From Flavobacterium limi (GTDB taxonomy: Bacteria > Bacteroidota > Bacteroidia > Flavobacteriales > Flavobacteriaceae), in the NCBI RefSeq assembly GCF_010645075.1, contig NZ_JAADZV010000002.1, forward strand, positions 1 through 64,000: a stretch of DNA of 64,000 nt, written 5' to 3'. Both the position numbers and the translations under genes were made by a program. Under the pieces are notes generated by a model. That model searched no databases, was not told the origin of the DNA, and saw only the letters and a program-made list of their open reading frames with translations. Shown here piece after piece: positions 7,565-16,381 of this stretch. Position 1 is the stretch's first letter, and each line of letters begins with the position of its first letter.

Positions 7565-9064
7565 ATGAAAAAAATACTACTCTTTTTTATTTTAATTAAT
7601 TCTATCCTATACTCACAAACAGACGGTTCTTTAGATACGTCTTTTGGAACAAATGGCAGAGTTTTTACAGATTTGTCTGCATCCAGTAATGATTATATGC
7701 AAGACGGAATCCAACTGCCGGACAATAAAATTCTTGTTGCGGGCTATACTACTTTAAAAGGACTTGATAATGTAGTATTAAAATATCTACCCAACGGCAC
7801 CTTAGATGTCTCATTTGGAACTAATGGAATTTCAATTATTGAATTTGGAAGCGATAAAAGCCAAATAAGAAAAATTGCTACTCAATCAGATGGAAAAATT
7901 ATTATAGCTGGACGATCAGGCTCATTAACTTCGTATGCTACTGTTGCACGATTAAATTCTGACGGGACATTAGACACAACTTTTGGCACAAACGGAATTG
8001 TTACAAAAATATCTGGTACTGAATCCGATATACAATCTTTACATATATTACCAGATAATAAAATTATTGTAGTTGGATATGTTTTAAATGACAATTCAGA
8101 CATACAAGTCATAAAATTAAATGCTGATGGAAGTTTTGATACTAATTTTGGAATAAATGGTGTAGCAGTGATTGACTTTGATTCATTATCCCAACGAGCT
8201 TTTTGTTCTGTTATGAATGGTGAAAAAATTTTGATAGGCGGCGTGGTCAGTAATCCGACTGAATCTTCTCTATTACTGCAATTAAATTCAAATGGGAGTA
8301 TTGATACAACTTTTGGAACAAATGGATACAGTTCTATACAGTTTGGTGCTAATCCTAATGATTATTATGATCGTTTTTTAACTGTTAAGGTATTTCAGAA
8401 TAAAATATATGCAGTTGGTTCAAGAGCTAAGGATTATTTCAATTATAATATAAATCTAAGCAGATTTACAATTGATGGATTACTCGATACTTCATTCAGT
8501 GATGATGGTAAGTTATTGATAGATACAAATAATGAAAAAGATTTTGTACAAGATCTAAATATTTTAAACGATAACTCAATACTTCTTGCCGGAGTGTCTT
8601 TAGCTTCAAATTCTAATAAAGGCTTTTTAATGAAATTAAACGCAAACGGCAGTTATAAGACAAACTTTGGCTCTGCTGGTGTAGTGACAAATATGAACTT
8701 TATTGAAGTTCAAAAAGTAATTGTAAATCAAAATAATATCATAGTAGTAGGGACCACTACTTATCCTAGTAATGTAGCCTTAGCAAAATATAATAATGCA
8801 AATTTACTTGGTATTCAAAATGACGAGTTTTTAGGCAGAAACTTCAATGTCTATCCCAATCCAATGCAAGATAAATTAAATGTAATATCGAGATCCGGAC
8901 AACAAATAAACACAATAGAGATATTAGATGCTTCAGGAAAAAAAGTTTTCGAACATAATCAGAATACAGATCAATTAAATACAGGAAATCTTGCTAAAGG
9001 AATATATTTCTTAAAAATTTATTCAGAGGGACTAATAGAGAACTTCAAATTAATTAAGGATTAA
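7565..9064 (+). CDS. Secreted delta-60 repeat protein with T9SS sorting domain
   Basis: A 499-residue secreted protein. A signal peptide (MKKILLFFILINSILYSQ) is followed by seven delta-60-type repeats, each marked by a phrase like GSLDTSFGTNG at intervals of about 52-60 residues, which fold as a beta-propeller. The final ~75 residues form a T9SS type A sorting domain (VYPNPMQDKLNV, then GIYFLKI). It is predicted to cross the outer membrane through T9SS and be attached or released. Binding target is unknown. It lies downstream of R3 and is not obviously co-transcribed with neighbours. Confidence 0.85.
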   Translation: MKKILLFFILINSILYSQTDGSLDTSFGTNGRVFTDLSASSNDYMQDGIQLPDNKILVAGYTTLKGLDNVVLKYLPNGTLDVSFGTNGISIIEFGSDKSQIRKIATQSDGKIIIAGRSGSLTSYATVARLNSDGTLDTTFGTNGIVTKISGTESDIQSLHILPDNKIIVVGYVLNDNSDIQVIKLNADGSFDTNFGINGVAVIDFDSLSQRAFCSVMNGEKILIGGVVSNPTESSLLLQLNSNGSIDTTFGTNGYSSIQFGANPNDYYDRFLTVKVFQNKIYAVGSRAKDYFNYNINLSRFTIDGLLDTSFSDDGKLLIDTNNEKDFVQDLNILNDNSILLAGVSLASNSNKGFLMKLNANGSYKTNFGSAGVVTNMNFIEVQKVIVNQNNIIVVGTTTYPSNVALAKYNNANLLGIQNDEFLGRNFNVYPNPMQDKLNVISRSGQQINTIEILDASGKKVFEHNQNTDQLNTGNLAKGIYFLKIYSEGLIENFKLIKD

Positions 9065-9265
9065 AAAAGGATTATAGTTCTATTTTTAGAAACAAAAACC
9101 ATCTGCTAGCAACAGATAAGTGCCATAGCTAACTTTTTTGTTCAAGTTAATTGATTTCGTTTTCCGAAATTGGAACATTAATTTTCAAAACCCGGTTCTG
9201 TGAAAATGTTGTTCCGTTCTAATACCAGAACTTTATCTGCAAGTTTGACCAAAAATAAATAAATC

Positions 9266-9832
9266 ATGAAAATTATAAACTCCCTAAATGAAGATGAATG
9301 GGTTTCTATAAAAAATATTGGAACTATATTCCATTTGAAGAAAGATCAAATAATTTTTCGCAAAGGCGAACATAATGATAAGGAAGTTTTTTTGGTAAAT
9401 GGAATCGTTAGGGGCTTTATTATAGATGAAAATGGGAGTGAGAAAAGCACATCATTTTTCGAAGAGGGGGAATTTATGAGTACGCATTCATTTAGAACTC
9501 AAAAAAGCGTGTCCATATACAACTATCAGGCTTTATGCCGTACAAAGTTATTGGTATTCGATTCAAAGGAATTGAAGGATTTGTTATCTGGAACCAAAAA
9601 ATTACATGAAATAGGTAAGGCAATAAAGGAAAGGGAAATGACCAGACTCATGAACAGGGATGATTGCCTGATGCAGGTAAAAGCTCTTGACAAATACCAG
9701 AAATTCATCACGTTCTATCCCAATTTAGAAAGGCAAATTTCTCAGCGTTATATCGCCTCCTATCTTGGGATAACCCCTGTTTCACTAAGTCGCGTAAAAA
9801 AATCTCTGCTTTCACAAACTGATAACAATTGA
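9266..9832 (+). CDS. Crp/Fnr-family transcriptional regulator
   Basis: A 188-residue regulator. An N-terminal cyclic-nucleotide-binding-like beta barrel (about 10-115) is followed by a C-terminal winged helix with recognition region QRYIASYLGITPVSLSRVKK. No Fe-S cysteine cluster is present, and the phosphate-binding cassette is not well conserved, so the ligand is uncertain. Its stop overlaps the open frame of the next membrane-protein gene, whose real ATG is 63 bp downstream; the pair probably forms an operon in which the regulator controls the membrane protein. Confidence 0.8.
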   Translation: MKIINSLNEDEWVSIKNIGTIFHLKKDQIIFRKGEHNDKEVFLVNGIVRGFIIDENGSEKSTSFFEEGEFMSTHSFRTQKSVSIYNYQALCRTKLLVFDSKELKDLLSGTKKLHEIGKAIKEREMTRLMNRDDCLMQVKALDKYQKFITFYPNLERQISQRYIASYLGITPVSLSRVKKSLLSQTDNN

Positions 9833-9894
9833 TAACAGAATTAGAAATCCATTGGGATAATTTTGTGATTATTAATCATAAAATTTATTTTGAG

Positions 9895-10428
9895 ATGAAA
9901 AAACTAATTGGTTTCTTTTTTAAAAATGGGAAGTATAAGATTGCCCTTCCGGTATTAGCAGTGGGTATTGTTCTACAAGCTTTATTAATAGTTGATTATC
10001 TTCCTGAATTTCTTCATTATTCAGAGAATGTGAAAAACCCCGACCAGCTTTTTACTTATAACTATGAATACATAGCAGACTTATATGACAAACTAGGAAA
10101 AGAAGGAAGAAAATTCTACTTTAAAATGCTTGGGTTAGACTTTTTATACACTACCATCTCCGGCGTAGGTTATTCCCTATTACTTGCAGCGTTAGTCAAA
10201 AAGGAAAAATGGTATATCATGCTGCCTCTTTTTTTAACGCTTGCGGATGTTTTCGAAAATATTTCACAAATTATTTTGATGGACAATTTCCCTGCAATAT
10301 CAGCTTTAGGAGTCGCGATATCAAGTACATTTAGTTCTATTAAAATGACGGGCGGTGCAGTCAGTCTATTATTAATTTTATTCTTTATAGGTAGGAATAT
10401 TATCCAGTGGGTAAAAATAAAAAGATAA
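9895..10428 (+). CDS. Four-helix integral membrane protein, unknown function
   Basis: From the ATG at 9895 the product has 177 residues with predicted helices at about 17-34, 79-100, 106-125 and 150-168. An upstream in-frame TTG at 9829 overlaps the regulator's stop and would add 22 unconvincing residues. No transporter or enzyme motif is visible. Placement behind a Crp/Fnr regulator suggests a regulated membrane function. Confidence 0.55.
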   Translation: MKKLIGFFFKNGKYKIALPVLAVGIVLQALLIVDYLPEFLHYSENVKNPDQLFTYNYEYIADLYDKLGKEGRKFYFKMLGLDFLYTTISGVGYSLLLAALVKKEKWYIMLPLFLTLADVFENISQIILMDNFPAISALGVAISSTFSSIKMTGGAVSLLLILFFIGRNIIQWVKIKR

Positions 10429-10439
10429 TTATTTGAGAA

Positions 10440-10502
10440 CACTTAATCACCGAAGTGCTCTCGTGAGATGCTGTATGAATATGTCTGACTTCGCACTTTC
10501 AA
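10440..10502. repeat. Dispersed intergenic repeat, truncated copy R4
   Basis: Only the first ~60 bp of the repeat remain (AATCACCGAAGTGCTCTCGT...TGTCTGACTTCGCACTTT), including the hairpin region. The match ends where the IS3-type remnant begins at about 10503, so IS insertion or deletion removed the rest. The missing part is not found on the far side of the IS genes. Confidence 0.6.
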
Positions 10503-10514
10503 TATTCTGCTTAA

Positions 10515-11129
10515 TTATTTTTTAGTTCTGGTTTTATTCTTTCTCACTGAAACATACAGGTCTAACTCCCGCATATAAATAAGTACTGTATTAGAAGATA
10601 ATTCATATCCGCATTTTTGAAGTTCAGCTGTAATACGCCTGGAACCATAACGCTTTTTGGATGCTAGAAAGATCTTAGTAATTTCTTCCTTAACCATCAT
10701 TTTCCATTTTTGTCGTTCTGAAACATATTTATATTTCCATTTATTATAGCTGTTTAAGCATACTCCAAGCGTTTTGCATATCAGATAACTGGAGTATTTA
10801 TCTTCATTTTCGGCTATGTACTGAAATGTAGAAATAGGACCATGTCGAAGATATTCTGTTGCTCCTTTGATGATGTCAAATTGAATATTTAGTTTTTTAA
10901 TTTTTGTTTTAAGCTCAAAAACTTTTTTGTCCTCAGCACGTAATGCGCCTTTTCCGTAGACAGAAAAGCTTTCCGCACCATGTATTATAAAGCTCCGGCG
11001 CCAATTAAATAATGAGTGACTCGTTATGTTAAATTTTTGAGCTACTTCAGCTACTGATCCTTTTTCGAAACTTAACAGCACAGCTTTCAATTTGAAATCA
11101 GGACTATAGCTTTGTTTATTTTCTTTCAT
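10515..11129 (-). pseudogene. IS3-family transposase remnant (catalytic domain lost)
   Basis: A 204-residue frame contains the N-terminal half of an IS150/IS3-like transposase. It has a helix-turn-helix (about 8-45, FNITSHSLFNWRRSF), a coiled leucine-type region, and the HTH_21-like segment KKRYGSRRITAELQKCGYEL (about 158-177). The DDE integrase core that should follow is absent, and the frame ends at RTKK*. It lies 26 bp downstream of the complete copy on the same strand and differs in sequence, so it is a separate, decayed element. Confidence 0.8.
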
Positions 11130-11155
11130 ACACTTAGGACTATCGTTTTAGGAAA

Positions 11156-12310
11156 TTATTCCTCAGCATTAAATTCCTCAATGGATCTATAATTGAGTGC
11201 TGCATGTCTTCTTTTTTTGTTATACCAGTTTTCTATGTAGTCGTTTATCTCTATTCTTATTTCTCCTGGAGTGAGTAATCTGGGCTGTATATATATTAAT
11301 TCTCTTTTTAGTGAATTAAAAAAGCTTTCAGAAACCGCATTGTCGAGACTGTCACCTTTTCGGCTCATGCTTCGGACACATTTAGATGCATCCAGAGTAG
11401 TTGTAAATAGCTTGTTGGCATACTGCACTCCACGGTCAGAGTGAAATATGAGTCCATCCTTAACTTTTCGGTTTTGTATTGCCATTTTCCAGGCGGGTAG
11501 GGTAGTGGTCTTACTAGAAAGGGCGGAACCAATATTCCAGCCAACTACTTTTCGGTCATATAGATCGATAATTACAGTGAGATACAGAAACCTTTTTTCA
11601 ATCTGAATATAGGTAATGTCCGAAACCCAAATCTTAGAAGGCTTATCTGTTTTAAACTGCCTGTTAAGCATATTAGGGGAAGTATATAAATTATGCTTAG
11701 AATCGGTGGTTACTTTGCGCTTCTTTTTGAATTTACTTCTAAGACCCAGCTGGTTCATATAAAATGAGACCTGGCCTTCAGAAATTGAAAATCCTTGTTT
11801 GTGTAATTCTCTTGTTATTCGTACGGCACCATAATGCTGCTTGAATTCGTAAAATACCGAAGTTATGCTCTCTTTCAGCAGGCTGACACGGGCTTCACTT
11901 TTGGAAACAGGTTTCTGCGTCCATAAATTGTAGGTTGAAGTTGAAGCTCCTAACACCTCGCACATCATACCAATAGGATATAGATGCTTATTTTCATGTA
12001 TATAATTATAAAGCGCATGCTTGCCTTGCCCAATAAAATTTATACCTTTTTTGAGTATTTCTAATTTTAACTGTGATTGTAAAAGTTCTTTTTCTAATTC
12101 AAATATTCTCCTGTCTTCATAGTAAACTCTTTTTCTGCCTCTGCCGGGGAAGCTTCCGTTCTCAAATTTTCTGTAAACTGTACGCCATTTGGAAAGTAAT
12201 TTTGGCGAAATATCAAGTTCTCTGGAAGCGTCATTGACATTTTTTCTGTCATAACTTAGCTGAACGGCATTTTCTTTAAAATCTGAAGTGTAGCTTATTT
12301 TTGCTGCCAT
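11156..12310 (-). mobile_element. IS3-family transposase, intact single-frame DDE
   Basis: A 384-residue transposase in one frame. An N-terminal helix-turn-helix (about 5-45) and HTH_21 region (QHYGAVRITRELHKQGFSIS) lead into an rve integrase core with the DDE triad: Asp in WVSDITY, Asp in FHSDRGVQY, Glu in AVSESFFN, followed by the C-terminal RRHAALNYRS. IS3 elements often use two overlapping frames; here a single frame covers both parts. Terminal inverted repeats could not be defined with confidence. It may still be active. Confidence 0.85.
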
Positions 12311-12644
12311 ATTGAATATATAAGTTGTTATTACAAATATAACGACCTAAAAATCAAATTTATAGTGTGATATTCTTTTTGTTAACTGTAGTAATTATGT
12401 AGCAAAAGTTATAAGCGTTTTGCATCCTGCTATGAAATATTTTAGCTGAGATAGTACTGCAGCAAGTTTGTCATGCATTATGGCTTAAAGTGAAAAAGCT
12501 GTTCGGATATCTTTCACGCCTGATAAAATTACTTGTAAAATTCTTCCTAAAAAATATTTTTTTTAAAAAGAATATTTTTCCTACATTCGAATCTTTAGAA
12601 GTAAAAAGTAAAGACTTTGTGGTATTGTGGGGGGCATCACGAAT
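12311..12644. other. Gene-free stretch right of the IS3 gene
   Basis: No credible gene. The stretch includes an A/T-rich palindrome near 12549-12580 and short overlapping frames on both strands (12471-12729) that reflect hairpins, not coding. The right end of the IS should lie within the first ~60 bp. Confidence 0.5.
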
Positions 12645-12677
12645 AAACCTTGGATCATTAAGATTCAAGGTTTTTTT
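12645..12677 (+). terminator. Rho-independent terminator
   Basis: A 12-bp stem AAACCTTGGATC / GATTCAAGGTTT (one G-T pair), loop ATTAA, followed by a T-run. No intact gene lies upstream on this strand, so it is probably a leftover of a lost gene. Confidence 0.75.
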
Positions 12678-12680
12678 ACG

Positions 12681-12954
12681 CCCAGCTCTCCAAAGTGTTC
12701 TCATAAAATGCTATGTGAAATGTCTCTGACTTCTCACTTTTTAACTGTCAAGTTTAGGGGAGGTAGTTTCGGGAATTAAAAAATATATCTACAGAATCTT
12801 AATGTTGAAAAGGGTAGGAGGTAATTAATATTGTTTTAATGTTTTATAATCTTTTTTGGTTATTTTTGAATAGATATAAAAGAAAAGAAAACATTCGTAT
12901 ATGCACCCAGTTTTGAGTAGATTGACGCTACTTTATAGCGTACATAAATAAGTT
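12681..12954. repeat. Dispersed intergenic repeat, copy R5, ending at a GTT junction
   Basis: Full-length copy beginning CCCAGCTCTCCAAAGTGTTC. It follows R2 and R3 through GGTTATTTTTGA and shares the extra tail with R2 (ACATTCGTATATGCACCCA, TTTTGAGTAGATTGACG, ATAAATAAGTT). Similarity to R2 stops directly after AAGTT, with GTT at 12952-12954. The DUF4269 gene follows 86 bp later. The GTGAAA...TTCTCAC hairpin with T5 is retained. Confidence 0.8.
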
Positions 12955-13040
12955 AGCGTTCAGGCTGGCGCAGCACCGTGACATGACATTGATAAACCGA
13001 AACCATAGGATGTAAAAATAAAAAGGATCAGTTAGCAAAT

Positions 13041-13565
13041 ATGAATTTTGATAATATAGAATATTTAAAACATGGCACCGATCGACAAAGACAGGCATAT
13101 TTCATTTTAAATAACATTCAAATCTTATCTAAGCTTAAAAGTTTTGATCCCATTCTCGTTGGGACAATACCACTAAGCATTGATATTGAAAGTAGCGACC
13201 TTGACATAATTTGCTGTTTTTCAGATAATCATCAATTTCAAAAAACAATTATTGATAATTTCGCTAATGAAGATCATTTCAAGATTAGAGAACAGCATAA
13301 CATAAATGGAATAGCTATTGTCGCCAACTTCTTTATTAGCGACTTTGAAATCGAAGTTTTCGGTCAAACTATTCCATCTAAACAACAATTTGGATATCGG
13401 CATCTCGTAGTTGAATATAACTTGCTAAATAACAACGATGAAAGATTCAGACAGCAAATTATCGAACTTAAACACCAAGGACATAAAACAGAGAGCGCCT
13501 TTGCGTCCGTGCTTGGCTTAACTGGCGACCCTTATATAGAACTATTAAGATATGAAGGAAATTAA
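13041..13565 (+). CDS. DUF4269-type protein, nucleotidyltransferase-like
   Basis: A 174-residue protein recognised as the DUF4269 family. The segment GTIPLSIDIESSDLDIIC (41-58) resembles the G-S...DxD metal-binding motif of the polymerase beta nucleotidyltransferase fold, and a later Glu/Asp strand (DFEIEVFGQ) could give the third carboxylate. Its substrate is unknown; relatives with this fold modify tRNA, proteins or small molecules. It sits between repeat R5 and a degenerate palindrome, like a cassette cargo gene. Confidence 0.7.
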   Translation: MNFDNIEYLKHGTDRQRQAYFILNNIQILSKLKSFDPILVGTIPLSIDIESSDLDIICCFSDNHQFQKTIIDNFANEDHFKIREQHNINGIAIVANFFISDFEIEVFGQTIPSKQQFGYRHLVVEYNLLNNNDERFRQQIIELKHQGHKTESAFASVLGLTGDPYIELLRYEGN

Positions 13566-13574
13566 TAATCCCAA

Positions 13575-13668
13575 ACGCTAACACAAGCTGAGCGTGCTAA
13601 ATAATCGATATAGGCTATTGAGGACTAGTTAATACAATCTCCAATAGGATGACGCTCTACTTATCTTG
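13575..13668. repeat. attC-like degenerate palindrome D
   Basis: Directly after the DUF4269 stop. Outer arms AACACAAGCTGAGCGT and GACGCTCTACTTATCTT pair imperfectly; inner arms GGCTATTGAGGA and TCTCCAATAGG also pair. No ACGTT box closes the right side. Position and shape agree with palindromes A-C, but the match is weaker. Confidence 0.4.
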
Positions 13669-13690
13669 GAGGCACAATAATGAATCTTCA

Positions 13691-14707
13691 TTAATGTTTT
13701 AAAAGGTTGGTAACCTTGGTCACCCCGTCACTTTTAATTTGCAATAGGTAATTTCCTTTGGATAGATCTGAAATATTGTATTCTTCAGTACCTTTTAAAG
13801 TCTTGACTATTCTTCCTGCCATATCAATCACCTCGACCTCTGTAATTTTAATTTCCTGAGGATTAATAATCTTGAATACATCATGTACAGGATTTGGATA
13901 TACCTGCATTCTATTATCATACTGCATCACTTCGTTTGTTCCTAAACTACCAGTAGTATACGTAATAATGAACGGCATATCCATAGGATAATCAGGAGCA
14001 GAAGCAGGATTTCCATCATCAATTATCGGGATCCATGTGTTGTTAACGGCATTATACTGTTTCGCATTCCATTCAGGCAAACCTCGAGTGCCAGAAATTG
14101 TTACAGGCGGAAAAAATCCTGCACTTGCAACGTTTACATTCTGCAATTGATACTTAACCCAGTAGGTGCCCGCAGTAAGTGTCACAGGGGTATTGCCGGT
14201 AACTTTCCATATTCTGCGTGTAGTTCCGGGCGTAGATGATACAGGTACCGTGCTGTTAAATATTCGATATATATTTTCTTGCGCACCGGATGCAAATCTA
14301 TTGGTGGTATCGTCTCCAAAAACACTTACCGCACCCGCTACGGAAGGATCTGAGCTGAAAATGTTAACCCTCATTGTATTAAATGGAGATGTTGCTCCGT
14401 TATATCCTGTTTGGTAAGCAAACACATCGACGGAACTAACATTCCAAGTCTGCCCTGCTGGAATAGTAAAGTCATCTGCAATAAAAAAGTTTGCTGTTGC
14501 TGAACTAAAAGTTCCTGCATATCCCGCACTAGCATTTGATTCTGTCGTGTTACCAGTGTTATTCTGCACTTCAGACCAAGTAAATCCGGAGGGCGCCGCT
14601 ACACCACTTTTAGAAGTGGCACCTGTGCTCAAACCCCCATTATTATAGATTTGCGCGAATGCAAAATTAGCCACTAAAATAGTGGCAATAAGTAAAGTTT
14701 TTTTCAT
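13691..14707 (-). CDS. Secreted T9SS-sorted protein of unknown function
   Basis: A 338-residue exported protein with a clean signal peptide (MKKTLLIATILVANFAFAQ). A beta-rich N-terminal region of ~230 residues, Ser/Thr/Asn rich, has no recognised domain. A C-terminal T9SS type A domain begins at MQVYPNPVHDVFKI and ends with GNYLLQIKSDG..KVTNLLKH. It is expected to be secreted across the outer membrane and possibly tethered to the surface. It has no co-directional neighbour and is preceded by a strong palindrome. Confidence 0.8.
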   Translation of the reverse strand: MKKTLLIATILVANFAFAQIYNNGGLSTGATSKSGVAAPSGFTWSEVQNNTGNTTESNASAGYAGTFSSATANFFIADDFTIPAGQTWNVSSVDVFAYQTGYNGATSPFNTMRVNIFSSDPSVAGAVSVFGDDTTNRFASGAQENIYRIFNSTVPVSSTPGTTRRIWKVTGNTPVTLTAGTYWVKYQLQNVNVASAGFFPPVTISGTRGLPEWNAKQYNAVNNTWIPIIDDGNPASAPDYPMDMPFIITYTTGSLGTNEVMQYDNRMQVYPNPVHDVFKIINPQEIKITEVEVIDMAGRIVKTLKGTEEYNISDLSKGNYLLQIKSDGVTKVTNLLKH

Positions 14708-14783
14708 GGTAGAAATTTTTATAGTATACTCAAGTGTTAGAAAAAAACACTAAAAAAACTATAATTTTGTTGATATTATAAAC

Positions 14784-14800
14784 ATTGTAATAATTACAAT
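14784..14800. promoter_or_regulatory. 17-bp palindrome, possible operator
   Basis: ATTGTAAT-A-ATTACAAT is a perfect dyad around a central A. It lies 77 bp upstream of the start codon of the T9SS protein. Size and symmetry fit a dimeric regulator site, but the regulator is unknown. Confidence 0.35.
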
Positions 14801-15298
14801 AAGAGTTATATTAAGTTCTGTCGTGATCACAAAATAAAGTATATTTTATTGGATCCCAATCTTTTGTTTATCCGTTATCTGAAGTTACACCATCAGACCT
14901 TGAAATCGCTCATGTCAAATAATTATCTACTGAAGAGAATTTTTCACTCATTACAGACAGCAGTACAGTGAATGATGAATCTGAGGGTTTTTGGAGGTTA
15001 AGAAGCTTAAGTAGGAGAGAAGGTAAAGCTATCTTATATTAAAAATAAACGAACATTCATACTACACACCTTGATTGGAAAAGATCGGTAACCGTACCAT
15101 TTAATCTCATAAGTCCACAGTTCATTATCAAATGGAGTGCTTACTAATGTAGCCAGCATGGGTTTGATGCCAGTTGGCATTTTGCTCATAGAACCTTTTT
15201 TTAGTATTGCATTTATGTCGCTGATTGAGTCTTTGGGATTTTCTTAATTATTTTTCATGGCTAATGAATTTGGTGAAGTGCAGTTATATAGAAACATT
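14801..15298. other. Gene-free, degraded stretch
   Basis: No open gene. A translated fragment near 15128-15240 (+) reads NVASMGLMPVGILLI, which vaguely resembles a transporter helix, but it has no start and no second motif. It is followed by a terminator at 15299, which suggests a decayed gene on the plus strand. Confidence 0.3.
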
Positions 15299-15345
15299 AA
15301 ATCCCCTTCACATATTTACTCCTGCAGGGGATTTATTATTTTTTT
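15299..15345 (+). terminator. Rho-independent terminator
   Basis: Stem AAATCCCC / GGGGATTT with a ~20-nt loop, then ATTATTTTTTT. On the plus strand it has no intact gene ahead of it; on the minus strand it would also lie after the DUF3606 relic. Confidence 0.6.
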
Positions 15346-15361
15346 GAAAATTATTTCTTAG

Positions 15362-15542
15362 TTATCTGCGGATAACTTTTTCAACTTCATCAGCCGGGTT
15401 ACTTCCGGTCTGATCAACTGCTCTTTGCAGTACCTTCTTTTGTGATACTGAATTTTTCAGTCCAGTAAATAACCTCATGTTCTTCATTCATATTGATGCG
15501 GAATCTGTCTTGTGGTCCTTTCTTGCTTAAGTCGTCGCTCAT
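15362..15542 (-). pseudogene. DUF3606-type small protein, frameshifted
   Basis: From the ATG at 15542 the frame reads MSDDLSKKGPQDRFRINMNE and continues EHEVIYWTEKFSITKE, which is the start of DUF3606 (usually MSDDKxKxGPQDRxRINxNE). It then hits a stop after KSS. The neighbouring frame continues the family pattern: VLQRAVDQTGSNPADEVEKV to a stop at 15362. A single small indel near 15440-15450 therefore breaks a ~60-residue gene. Intact relatives are small conserved proteins of unknown, possibly stress-related role. Confidence 0.75.
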
Positions 15543-15577
15543 GATTGCTACATTTAAATTTATAAAGTTTTAAAATC

Positions 15578-15795
15578 TTATCTTTCCTCTAAATCAGTTT
15601 CGCTGCTCTCTGAGCCGCCTGGTCTGTCAGTTCTTCCATGTTCACGTGGATCAGGGTCACTTCCGGGATCATCTTGATTATCATCTTCTCCCCATCCTGC
15701 AGTATAGGCTTGATCATTTTCTGTGGTGTAACTTATTTGGTTATGGTATAGATATTTTGTAATTCTTCCTGAGTGTATTGATTTGAATTTTCCAT
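15578..15795 (-). pseudogene. Small acidic protein gene, probably frameshifted
   Basis: An ATG at 15795 opens MENSNQYTQEELQNIYTITK and then stops. The downstream part in another frame is clearly protein-like (SYTTENDQAYTAGWGEDDNQ and an Asp/Gly/Pro-rich tail ending ETDLEER). The long uninterrupted frame on this strand (to 15904) begins with Ile/Leu/Tyr-rich sequence typical of non-coding A+T DNA. The simplest reading is one ~70-residue gene broken by an indel near 15733. Family unknown. Confidence 0.5.
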
Positions 15796-15890
15796 TTTCT
15801 GTATAATTAAAGTTATTTATTAAATATAAAAATGCTGAAAGATGATTTTTATAAATAGAAAATATTGTTATCAAAATTAACATGTAATTA

Positions 15891-16016
15891 TCTGATATTA
15901 ACATGCCTAAATTGGATGGATTTGAACTCCGGAGTCATGTTATTCAAAATGAAAGCTGTCTAGAAAGTGTGTGCCGTATATATTCTCAAGCACGTCTGAT
16001 AATCCGTGATTCATAG
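15891..16016 (+). pseudogene. Response-regulator receiver fragment
   Basis: The plus strand reads LSDINMPKLDGFELRSHVIQ, the phospho-acceptor Asp segment of a CheY-like receiver with its usual MPxxDGxEL continuation. An in-frame stop precedes it, the expected C-terminal half is degraded, and a stop lies at 16014. It is a remnant of a single-domain regulator, perhaps of the Rcp1-like type common in this genus (compare the intact gene at 63540). Confidence 0.6.
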
Positions 16017-16381
16017 ACAGAACTTTTAAACTTTCAGCAAATGGCTACTCTAAAAAGGAAATCAGTTTTTCTGTACATCAATCGATGATTGGGTGTATTA
16101 TTTCTTATTCGAAAAATAGTTACAAATAAAAATAGAATAGTAGCGGTTTTTTTCTACTATAAATCAATTTTTCTTCTCACCAGATTAAACCTGAATTAAT
16201 TAAAGATATTTTGGATTTTAAATTTATGCTATGCTTTTTTATCTAATATAATTCCAAAACATTCGAAATGAATTAATATCAATTAGGAAATAGACTTCCA
16301 CAGACCGACAAATGCTTCTAATATAAGGATTGAGTCATTTCAAAATATAAATTACTTTTTAGAATTTTAAAAAGTGAAATT
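16017..16381. other. A+T-rich gene-free stretch
   Basis: No gene or clear RNA is visible before the small gene at 16382. Further degraded receiver sequence may extend to about 16110, but the match is too weak to call. Confidence 0.4.

Noticed and set aside
12471..12729. Overlapping frames on both strands right of the IS3 gene
   Set aside because: They lie over an A/T palindrome, a terminator and repeat R5; mirror-image frames from hairpins are not coding evidence.
15128..15240. MFS-transporter relic (NVASMGLMPVGILLI)
   Set aside because: A single helix-like phrase with no second motif or start; kept only as a note in the gene-free stretch.
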